Positions 15,779 to 21,153 of a stretch of DNA of 32,761 nt are shown here, one piece after another (within the stretch, counting starts at the first letter, position 1; every line of letters starts with the position of its first letter). The DNA is from a virus. The stretch lies in the IMG/VR virus record IMGVR_UViG_3300043464_000969, positions 1 to 32,761 of that record; one strand, given 5' to 3'. Position numbers and translations under genes: made by a program. The notes below the pieces were generated by a model. The model was not told the origin of the DNA, searched no databases, and saw nothing but the letters and a program-made list of their open reading frames with translations.

Positions 15779-17257
15779 ATGCCGCTTAACTCTCCAATTA
15801 TCACCGGCGACGTGTCCGGCGGGCTACACTCTACCAGCGTAGACAAGATTAAGGGCTCTGCCGTATCTGGCACCGCGCCAACCAACGGGCAGACGCTTGT
15901 GTGGAATGGCACAGCGTGGACACCAGCAACGCCAAGTGGTGGCGGCGGCGGGGGCGCAAACGGGCTGACCTACTATCTCAACCAAGGCACCAATGCAGAC
16001 GCGCCGACGACCAATCTGCCCGGCACTCCCAAGCAACTCGGCCGCAGTGCAGACGCGAGTCAGACGACTGCCGCGAGTGGCACACTGACGCCGGAAACAT
16101 GGACGCAGTTTGCTGGATTTGTCACCGAGTCCACGCCGCAGGATCCGGGCACATCTGACATTCCGGCGGGCTTGTGGGATTTTAACGTGTGGCTCTTAGG
16201 GGTGGCTGACAACAACCACAGCAACAGCGTCCGCGCAAAAGTCTACAAGTACAACGGCACCGACGCACCTACGCTGCTCGCAACCTCCGCAGAGGTCACC
16301 ATTGGCACGACTGCCGCACTTGTTAGCATCACGGTGCTGGTGCCCGAAACCACCATGCTGGTGACAGATCGCATCTTTGTTACGCTGGAAGCATTCGCGA
16401 CTGGAAACAACCACAGTGTTACTGGCGAGTTTGGCGGAAACACGCCGAGCCACGTCCACACCTCGCTGGGGCTTGTCGCAGGCACTGGGCTTTGGAAAAA
16501 CGTGGCGGGAACCCTCCAATCTCCCGCAAGTTTGCTGGTGAATGCTGACGTTGACCCTGCTGCGGCTATTGCTCAGAGCAAAATTGACGGGCTTACCAAC
16601 GCACTGGCAAACGTCCCGACGCCTGGAACTTACCTTGAGTTTTTTGAGCAATTCATGGCGCTAGTTTCGCTTTCTGGAAACTTAGCATTTGGAGTGACAG
16701 GCGGGGGAAACTCTCAAGTTAATTCTGGGTTTGGAGTTGTTGCAATGTCTACAGGCGCAACAGCAACAGCAAACCAGCAGAGCCGACTTAATCAGGCTGC
16801 AAACAGCATGCTGATTGGAAACTCTGCCGCTAGGGTTATTTTCCGTGTGGGACAAAGTGGCCCCACTTGGTTTGATACCACGTTGACCGGCGCACTTCGA
16901 TGCGGATGGGGCGATTCAACAACTGGAGAACCTGCAAATGGCATTTTTTTTCGCGTGCAAAACGGTCAAGCAATTGATTTTGTCACAAAGGCCACAAATG
17001 TTGAAACCGTCACCGCAACAGGTGTTTCCTTTTCGCCAAACACGTTTCGATCTTTGGAAATTTTGATCAACGCAGCGGGCACTGAGATTACGGCAAAAAT
17101 TGACGGATCAACTGTAGCCACGCACACCACCAACATCCCGGCGGCGCGTATCATTTTCTTTGCTCACATTACCCGCACGGCAGCAATTGGAACGGCGGTG
17201 GTGGCAAACGTGGATTTTGTTTATTCGCGGATCACGCCAAACACGCCCTACTTCTAG
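15779..17257 (+). CDS. Large tail fibre, receptor-binding candidate
   Basis: A 492-aa protein and the last structural gene. The N-terminus (IITGDVSGGL...VDKIKGSAV...GQTLVWNGTAW) is a common fibre docking motif, followed by a Gly6 hinge (residues 54-59). Residues 60-240 form a beta-rich shaft domain (ETWTQFAGFVTEST; GLWDFNVWLLGVAD). A glycine-rich hinge and helix (ANVPTPGTYLEFFEQFMAL) lead to a C-terminal domain of about 190 aa with alternating strands (FRVQNGQAIDFVT; RSLEILINAAGTEITAKIDG) that resembles concanavalin or LamG-like lectin folds. This is the best candidate for the main receptor-binding protein, inferred from position and architecture. Confidence 0.7.
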   Translation: MPLNSPIITGDVSGGLHSTSVDKIKGSAVSGTAPTNGQTLVWNGTAWTPATPSGGGGGGANGLTYYLNQGTNADAPTTNLPGTPKQLGRSADASQTTAASGTLTPETWTQFAGFVTESTPQDPGTSDIPAGLWDFNVWLLGVADNNHSNSVRAKVYKYNGTDAPTLLATSAEVTIGTTAALVSITVLVPETTMLVTDRIFVTLEAFATGNNHSVTGEFGGNTPSHVHTSLGLVAGTGLWKNVAGTLQSPASLLVNADVDPAAAIAQSKIDGLTNALANVPTPGTYLEFFEQFMALVSLSGNLAFGVTGGGNSQVNSGFGVVAMSTGATATANQQSRLNQAANSMLIGNSAARVIFRVGQSGPTWFDTTLTGALRCGWGDSTTGEPANGIFFRVQNGQAIDFVTKATNVETVTATGVSFSPNTFRSLEILINAAGTEITAKIDGSTVATHTTNIPAARIIFFAHITRTAAIGTAVVANVDFVYSRITPNTPYF

Positions 17258-17260
17258 CGC

Positions 17261-17740
17261 ATGTCTTTCCTCTCAAAACTCCTCCCCACCATAGGCAATC
17301 TTTTAGGCGGCCCCCTTGGCGGGGCTGCCGTAGAGGCTGTTGGAAAAGCTCTAGGCATGAGCGAGGCGACGACCGACAAAGTGCAAAAGGCGCTGACCAG
17401 CGGGAACCTCACCGCCGAGCAGATTGCCGCTTTGCAGGCCGCTGACCTCCAACTCAAGACCCGCATGGCTGAGTTGGGTATCGACGCCGAGCGACTGGCT
17501 CAGGAGGACAGGGCGAGCGCACGAAACATGCAGACTGCAATGGCATCTTGGGTGCCTCCTGTACTTGCCTGTGGAGTCACGCTTGGCTTCTTTGGTATCC
17601 TTATCGGTCTTCTTACCGGGGATCTTAAGCTCTGGGAAAGTACGACCTTGAGCTTGTTGATCGGTTCGCTAAGTACGGCATTCTCGTCTGTGCTGGCGTT
17701 CTACTACGGCGGGATTCACAAGCCCGACGAAAAGAAATGA
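17261..17740 (+). CDS. Holin-like membrane protein (GTA holin type)
   Basis: A 159-aa protein opening the lysis cassette. The N-terminal half is amphipathic and helical (GPLGGAAVEAVGKALGMSEATT), with an acidic middle (LAQEDRASARNMQTAMA). Two clear membrane segments follow (VPPVLACGVTLGFFGILIGL and LSLLIGSLSTAFSSVLAFYY, near residues 105-125 and 131-150) and the tail is charged (HKPDEKK). This layout matches the holin family found in gene transfer agents and many phages. A holin opens the inner membrane at the end of infection so that the endolysin can reach the cell wall. Confidence 0.7.
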   Translation: MSFLSKLLPTIGNLLGGPLGGAAVEAVGKALGMSEATTDKVQKALTSGNLTAEQIAALQAADLQLKTRMAELGIDAERLAQEDRASARNMQTAMASWVPPVLACGVTLGFFGILIGLLTGDLKLWESTTLSLLIGSLSTAFSSVLAFYYGGIHKPDEKK

Positions 17741-18048
17741 TCGAGGAACTCAAGAACGCAGGAATCGACTTGGGGCTTGCTATGGCAGGCTTTGCTGGGA
17801 GCGTTCTGATGTCGTCAAAGGAAGCCGGCAAGAACCTACCACGCACGCTTGCAAGCCTGCTTGGTGGAGCTGCTAGTGCAAACTACGTTACGCCACTTAT
17901 TCTGAAGCTGGCACGCCTCGATTCCGAACCGCAGTACAGTTACGCAGCAGCGTTCTTGCTGGGCTTTTGCGGGCTGCGGGCAGTCGAAACCATTAGCGCA
18001 CGATTTATTACCGATGACTCCAGTAACAGCAATAAACGCAACCGCTAA
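17737..18048 (+). CDS. Small membrane protein of the lysis cassette
   Basis: A 103-aa protein with three hydrophobic stretches (LGLAMAGFAGSVLM; LASLLGGAASANYVTPLI; AAAFLLGFCGLRAV) and a polar C-terminal tail (DDSSNSNKRNR). The start overlaps the holin-like stop by four bases (ATGA). It could be a second holin, an antiholin or a partner of the first. No family is recognised. Its end overlaps the next gene by 35 bases in a different frame. Confidence 0.6.
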   Translation: MIEELKNAGIDLGLAMAGFAGSVLMSSKEAGKNLPRTLASLLGGAASANYVTPLILKLARLDSEPQYSYAAAFLLGFCGLRAVETISARFITDDSSNSNKRNR

Positions 18049-18394
18049 CGCAATTCTGGCTGTCTCGGCGCTTCACCTTGTCTTTCGAGTTTTCGGGCAT
18101 CCTGAAAGCGCAATTTGGCGGCGTCCGTGGGCTGCTGTGTTGTGCAAGACTGCTACCACCATCACAGTTTGCGGCGCACTCTGGAATCTGCTAACATTAT
18201 CGAGCCCAGCGGCATCCGAGGTGATGCTAAACATTGGCATTTCGCTTAACTTTCTTTGGATCTCCTTCTTTTATGACCGTCCTGCCCATTCCAAACATTC
18301 CCGCGTTCCAAGCCAAGTACCTGGGCGCAACCCCTCCCGCCGGGCTCGAAGTGCTGGCTCCCGTAAAAAGAGTGCTCCCGCCAGCAGGAACTGA
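18014..18394 (+). CDS. Membrane protein of the lysis cassette, basic tail
   Basis: A 126-aa protein with probable membrane segments at about residues 8-27 (NATANAILAVSALHLVFRVF), 41-61 (AVLCKTATTITVCGALWNLL) and 70-86 (VMLNIGISLNFLWISFF), and a strongly basic, Ser/Pro-rich C-terminus (SRRARSAGSRKKSAPASR). Three membrane segments with a basic tail are typical of class I holins. The last 122 bases also encode the start of the next gene in another frame, so some of the basic tail could simply reflect that overlap. ATG 18014 lies inside the upstream gene. Confidence 0.55.
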   Translation: MTPVTAINATANAILAVSALHLVFRVFGHPESAIWRRPWAAVLCKTATTITVCGALWNLLTLSSPAASEVMLNIGISLNFLWISFFYDRPAHSKHSRVPSQVPGRNPSRRARSAGSRKKSAPASRN

Positions 18395-18506
18395 AGGGAA
18401 CGGACTTCCGCCGGACAAGATTTTGCCGTATTCTGGCATCTATGACGCCAACGGAAGACTCCCGCGAGTGCCAGGGCCAGGATCTACCTTTATCGCTCAT
18501 GTCTAG
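18273..18506 (+). CDS. Pro-rich small protein overlapping the holin-like gene
   Basis: A 77-aa protein starting MTVLPIPNIPAF, rich in Pro and Gly (VLPPAGTEGNGLPPDKILPY), with no cysteine and no clear membrane segment. ATG 18273 is chosen; a longer form adds residues that would overlap the upstream gene further. The first 122 bases lie within the previous gene in another frame, which recalls nested Rz/Rz1 spanin pairs, but the lipobox expected of an Rz1-type lipoprotein is absent. The stop overlaps the following start. A role as a small structural or lysis accessory protein is possible, and the gene is less certain than its neighbours. Confidence 0.5.
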   Translation: MTVLPIPNIPAFQAKYLGATPPAGLEVLAPVKRVLPPAGTEGNGLPPDKILPYSGIYDANGRLPRVPGPGSTFIAHV

Positions 18507-18672
18507 TCACCGCCACTTATTCGACCTCGCCGCCGTCAACTTGGCAAACATGGGCGCACTCGCGCTTTCGCTGAGTGAGGCCGAACAATGGCTCCGTGTG
18601 GCCGGATGTTTGCTGGCCGCCGTGTTTACCGCACTCAAGATCGTCGAAACCATCCGCAGCTTGCGCAAATGA
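18499..18672 (+). CDS. Small membrane protein before the endolysin
   Basis: A 57-aa protein with a membrane segment near residues 32-48 (LRVAGCLLAAVFTALKIV) and a basic end (ETIRSLRK). ATG 18499 is chosen because it overlaps the previous stop; a longer form would run back into the upstream gene. The stop overlaps the endolysin start (ATGA). The size, one membrane helix and place immediately before the endolysin suggest a pinholin-like or spanin-like lysis protein. Confidence 0.55.
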   Translation: MSSHRHLFDLAAVNLANMGALALSLSEAEQWLRVAGCLLAAVFTALKIVETIRSLRK

Positions 18673-19271
18673 ATCTGTCACCTCGCGGCATCAAATCCAT
18701 CATCGCTTGGGAGACAGGCGGCGAGTCGTATTACGACCGTAACCCGGAATGGCCCGGTGAACAGTCTGGAATCACAATCGGCGTGGGATGGGATCTCGGG
18801 CACACTCCAGCAAGCGAAACGAGCCGCGCTTGGGCGCCGCATTTAGACGCGAAAACGCTGGCCGCACTGGTGGCTGTATCAGGCCGCAAAGGCGCAGACG
18901 CTCAGGCGGTGCTGCCGCATGTCCGGCATCTAGTGGTGCCCTGGGCTGCCGCACTGGCAGTCTTTGAGGCGGTGACGATCCCGACATGGTATCTGCGAAC
19001 GCTCAGGATCTATCCTCAAGCGCAGGCACTACACGGGAATTGTGCTGCCGCACTGGTAAGCTTGGTGTTCAATCGCGGGGCTAGTTTGACCGGCGAAAGG
19101 CGCAGCGAGATGCTGCGTATTCAAGAGCTTCTGAGAGTCAATGAACTGGCGCAGATTCCCGACCAGTTCCGCGCCATGTGCAGGCTTTGGCCTAATTCCA
19201 AAGGGCTCCGGCGGCGCAGGGAAGAAGAGGCCGAACTGTTTGAGTCCGGCCTCATCCCGACTGGCGATTAA
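18669..19271 (+). CDS. Endolysin, GH24 lysozyme-like
   Basis: A 200-aa muramidase that should cleave the glycan backbone of peptidoglycan at lysis. ATG 18669 is preferred over an upstream in-frame start because of the ATGA overlap. The N-terminal region holds the family motif: E15 in WETGGESYYD is the likely catalytic acid, followed by SGITIGVGWDLGH (T36 aligns with T26 of T4 lysozyme). The conserved C-terminal phrase AALVSLVFNRG closes the lysozyme core. There is no signal peptide, so export needs the holins upstream. It is the last gene of the late operon, and its stop overlaps the end of the minus-strand gene. Confidence 0.85.
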   Translation: MNLSPRGIKSIIAWETGGESYYDRNPEWPGEQSGITIGVGWDLGHTPASETSRAWAPHLDAKTLAALVAVSGRKGADAQAVLPHVRHLVVPWAAALAVFEAVTIPTWYLRTLRIYPQAQALHGNCAAALVSLVFNRGASLTGERRSEMLRIQELLRVNELAQIPDQFRAMCRLWPNSKGLRRRREEEAELFESGLIPTGD

Positions 19272-19531
19272 GCCTCTGCCCCGTCGTACACTCCGACGCA
19301 CGTGCCTGCTTGGTGCTGCACTTCGTACCAGGCAGCCTTGACGGCGCCGCGTTTAGTCTTGAGGCTGGTTTTGATGCGCTCAATCTGCTTGGCAGCCTTG
19401 CCACTCGCGAGGCTGTAAGCGTGTTCAGCTTTAAGGGCTTTTGATACAGCTTTTTTCAGATTAGCAACATGCGGTGCAGCTTCTTTGACTGTGCGGGGCT
19501 TACGGGTTTTTACTGGTGCTAGTGTTTCCAT
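19268..19531 (-). CDS. Small basic protein, only gene on the minus strand
   Basis: An 87-aa Lys/Ala-rich protein (METLAPVKTRKPRTVKEA; LKKAVSKALKAEHAYSLASG; IERIKTSLKTKRGAVKAAWY) ending VGVYDGAEA. ATG at 19531-19529 is chosen because it has a good Shine-Dalgarno on the minus strand (GGCGGAGTTATG), unusual in this phage; the longer form would begin further upstream without support. The composition suggests nucleic-acid binding, either a histone-like or a regulatory protein. It is convergent with the endolysin and divergent from the early operon, like a repressor or control gene. No helix-turn-helix is evident. Confidence 0.65.
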   Translation of the reverse strand: METLAPVKTRKPRTVKEAAPHVANLKKAVSKALKAEHAYSLASGKAAKQIERIKTSLKTKRGAVKAAWYEVQHQAGTCVGVYDGAEA

Positions 19532-19694
19532 AACTCCGCCAAGATATACTTTTTCCGAAAAGCGCAATAGCAATTTGCCGTATGGTGCGCAGGGAGAGCC
19601 TGCGACGGGTGTGATTCCCCATGAAACAAAGGCACTTGTGTTGACGGCGCAAAACACGCACTAGACAGCAAAGCGGGCTTTGCTAGGCTGCGGC
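19532..19694. promoter_or_regulatory. Divergent control region between the minus-strand gene and the early operon
   Basis: This is the only divergent intergenic region. Toward the minus gene, TTGCTA with a 17-base spacer to AGTATA, or TATATC nearby, is a weak promoter candidate. Toward the early operon, TTGACG (19641-19646) is a possible -35, and TAGACA (19663-19668) with TAGGCT (19685-19690) at 16 bases is another pair that would give a leaderless transcript. A 6-bp hairpin CGCAGG/CCTGCG with loop GAGAG lies at 19588-19604. No promoter can be fixed by eye. Confidence 0.45.
19667..19684. promoter_or_regulatory. Operator-like inverted repeat, copy 1
   Basis: AGCAAAG (19667-19673) and CTTTGCT (19678-19684) form a 7-bp inverted repeat with a 4-base centre, ending 10 bases before the DUF3310 start. 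A closely similar element precedes the gene at 20100, so it may be a shared operator for a phage regulator. Confidence 0.5.
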
Positions 19695-19904
19695 ATGGAC
19701 TTAGTGAACCATCCACCGCACTACACCTCGCACCCATCGGGCGTGGAATGTATCCAAGTGACCGAGCACTTCAACTTTTGCATCGGCAACGCAATCAAGT
19801 ATCTCTGGCGCGCCGGGCGCAAGGGGGGATATTTGGAGGACTTGCGCAAAGCCGCTTGGTACATCAACCGAGAAATCAACCGCTTAGAACGAAATGAGCA
19901 CTGA
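19695..19904 (+). CDS. DUF3310 protein
   Basis: A 69-aa protein with the full DUF3310 signature: VNHPPHYTSHPSGVECIQV at the start, then FNFCIGNAIKYLWRAGRKGG and LRKAAWYINREI. DUF3310 proteins are common in early regions of phages; they are sometimes annotated as nucleotide kinases, but their activity is not established. ATG 19695 is chosen over an in-frame TTG 15 bases upstream because homologues begin near this point. It opens the early operon and overlaps the next gene by 11 bases. The operator-like palindrome sits just upstream. Confidence 0.85.
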   Translation: MDLVNHPPHYTSHPSGVECIQVTEHFNFCIGNAIKYLWRAGRKGGYLEDLRKAAWYINREINRLERNEH

Positions 19905-20067
19905 AAAGACACTCCGAGAGCACTGCCGGGAGATTGGGAAGCTGGGCGGCGCTGCTAAATCCGAAAAAAAAGCAGAGGCAGTGCGCCGGAATGCGTGCAA
20001 GCCTAGACCTAAAGCGCGGGAAATGAACGCTTTGAGGCGGGCTAAAAAAAGTTTAACAAATAGCTAG
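19894..20067 (+). CDS. Small basic protein, 57 aa, function unknown
   Basis: The reading frame starts MSTEKTLREHCREIGKLGG and ends RRAKKSLTNS. It is rich in Lys and Arg (about a third of residues), with two cysteines. The N-terminal half could be a helix-turn-helix-like pair (TLREHCREIGKLGGAAKSE), a pattern also seen in small nucleic-acid-binding phage proteins. It overlaps the DUF3310 gene by 11 bases, and its stop lies inside the second operator-like palindrome. It is supported by coupling and composition, not by a known family. Confidence 0.55.
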   Translation: MSTEKTLREHCREIGKLGGAAKSEKKAEAVRRNACKPRPKAREMNALRRAKKSLTNS

Positions 20068-20086
20068 CAAAGCGCGGTTTGCTGGC
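20063..20086. promoter_or_regulatory. Operator-like inverted repeat, copy 2
   Basis: AGCAAA (20066-20071) and TTTGCT (20078-20083) form the core, extendable to 9 bp with one G-T pair (20063-20071 with 20078-20086). The element resembles the copy at 19667 in arms and flanks (CTAG before, GGCT after). It overlaps the stop of the small gene and precedes the gene at 20100; TAGAGT (20087-20092) could be a -10. Confidence 0.5.
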
Positions 20087-20099
20087 TAGAGTTTGGCCC

Positions 20100-20276
20100 A
20101 TGACAACGAACACCGCAGCAATCGCCGCCGAACTCAACATTTCTGCCGATTCCATCGAAAACATCAAAACATGGGATGGCTTTTTAACTTTTGTAGTCAA
20201 TGGTCGCGAGTATTGGAACAAGTTGACCAAGACCGGCAAACACAAAAAGGGGTCAGTTCGTCTGGCTTGCGCATAG
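20100..20276 (+). CDS. Small protein, 58 aa, function unknown
   Basis: A 58-aa protein (MTTNTAAIAAELNISADSIE...). ATG 20100 is used rather than an in-frame TTG 21 bases upstream, which lies inside the palindrome. The first 20 residues could be an HTH-like helix pair (IAAELNISADSIENIK), followed by a beta-rich part (FLTFVVNGREYWNKL) and a basic end (KTGKHKKGSVRL). It may be a small DNA-binding or anti-host protein. The hammerhead ribozyme begins at its stop codon. Confidence 0.6.
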   Translation: MTTNTAAIAAELNISADSIENIKTWDGFLTFVVNGREYWNKLTKTGKHKKGSVRLACA

Positions 20277-20342
20277 TTTAGGCCGAAACCCCTTCGGGGG
20301 TCCACCCGTAAGGCGGGTGCTGACGAGGCCGTTAGAGTAAAC
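20276..20342 (+). ncRNA. Type II hammerhead ribozyme
   Basis: All core elements of a hammerhead are present in the circular order that leaves stem II open. Stem II is GGCC (20281-20284) with GGCC (20327-20330), so G10.1-C11.1 is kept, extended beyond a 7-base bulge by GTTTA/TAAAC (20276-20280 with 20338-20342). GAA follows at 20285-20287, and A15.1 (20288) pairs with U16.1 (20301). Stem III is CCCC with a TTCG loop and GGGG (20289-20300). The cleavage-site nucleotide C17 is 20302. Stem I is CACCCG/CGGGTG (20303-20308 with 20314-20319), followed by the invariant CTGACGA (20320-20326). Self-cleavage would occur after 20302, separating the upstream small gene from the gene at 20360. Confidence 0.88.
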
Positions 20343-20359
20343 AACAAACCAACCAACAA

Positions 20360-20566
20360 ATGAGCACCTCACACTACTCAAGCCGCCCCTACCAGGGCCC
20401 TACACCGCCGCGCAACACGCGCAAATGGACCGTTGCCAAAGTCGCGACGATTGGCGCGCTTTTGGTTGTCGATATGCTGGCACTTATCGGCAGCACCAAC
20501 CTAGGCGAGTCCATCGCGCTGGCTTGTCTCGTTATCGTCAACCTTTGGGCTTTGAACTCAAAATGA
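20360..20566 (+). CDS. Small membrane protein downstream of the hammerhead ribozyme
   Basis: A 68-aa protein with a polar, Pro-rich N-terminus (SSRPYQGPTPPRNTRKW) and two hydrophobic segments (VAKVATIGALLVVDMLALIG; SIALACLVIVNLWAL). It starts after the leader CCAACCAACAAATG with no Shine-Dalgarno. It is probably an inner-membrane protein with an early role such as superinfection exclusion or altering host membrane functions. The ribozyme in the leader would leave its message with a 5' hydroxyl and a short hairpin close to the 5' end. It overlaps the next start (ATGA). Confidence 0.7.
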   Translation: MSTSHYSSRPYQGPTPPRNTRKWTVAKVATIGALLVVDMLALIGSTNLGESIALACLVIVNLWALNSK

Positions 20567-21153
20567 GCGGGATGAACGGTTCAATGAACGGGAAGCCGTG
20601 CTGGAGCCCAGCGGCACGGACTCGCGTTTTTGAGTTTGGCTCCGCAGTGGAAACAGACGACGAACGGGAGGCTATCCTGGCGGAAGCTGCGGAACTGGTG
20701 CGCGCTGGCATTAAGGCTGGACTGGTGGAACCGGCACAGGCACCAAAGCCGGTTAAACCGCCCAAAACTCAGAAATACGGCGCAGGATGGCGCACGATTA
20801 ACTGCGCACAGTGCGGCATCGGATTTTTTCGGGGCAACATCAGCATCACTAAATGCGGGAGTTGCAGACTCGGAACCAGAATCTGTTTTTGTGGGAAGAC
20901 CTTCCAGCCGCTCCAAAACAAGACGCAAAGCTGCTCCCCGGAATGCTCTAAGGCGCGACAGATCGCAACCTTTCAAGCAAACCATGGCGCTGACACAAAA
21001 CCCGTGCTTCTTGCTGAATGCATCATCTGCCATCAGATGAAGCCTAGGCGGCAGGCAGGCAGCACCTTTGCTAAAACATGCTCGAAAGAGTGCGCCAGCG
21101 TTTACCGCAAGCAAAAGGGCGCGGAGTATAAACAATCCAGAACAACCAAATGA
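20563..21153 (+). CDS. Protein with three four-cysteine zinc knuckles
   Basis: A 196-aa protein. ATG 20563 (overlap ATGA) is chosen over a longer form that would run out of frame through the membrane protein. After an N-terminal helical part (ETDDEREAILAEAAELVRAG) come three four-Cys modules: C81-x2-C84-x13-C98-x2-C101, C108-x-C110-x13-C124-x3-C128 and C153-x2-C156-x16-C173-x3-C177. Each should hold one zinc. The linkers are basic (QKYGAGWRTIN; KQKGAEYKQSR). A nucleic-acid-binding role fits its place directly before the helicase-methyltransferase gene, with which it overlaps (ATGA). No known family is recognised. Confidence 0.75.
   Translation: MSGMNGSMNGKPCWSPAARTRVFEFGSAVETDDEREAILAEAAELVRAGIKAGLVEPAQAPKPVKPPKTQKYGAGWRTINCAQCGIGFFRGNISITKCGSCRLGTRICFCGKTFQPLQNKTQSCSPECSKARQIATFQANHGADTKPVLLAECIICHQMKPRRQAGSTFAKTCSKECASVYRKQKGAEYKQSRTTK

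Noticed and set aside
19581-19620. Cobalamin-riboswitch-like phrase (GCCTGCGACGGG...) in the control region
   Set aside because: Only a short hairpin and a few box-like bases are present; the conserved B12 core and its long-range pairing are missing.
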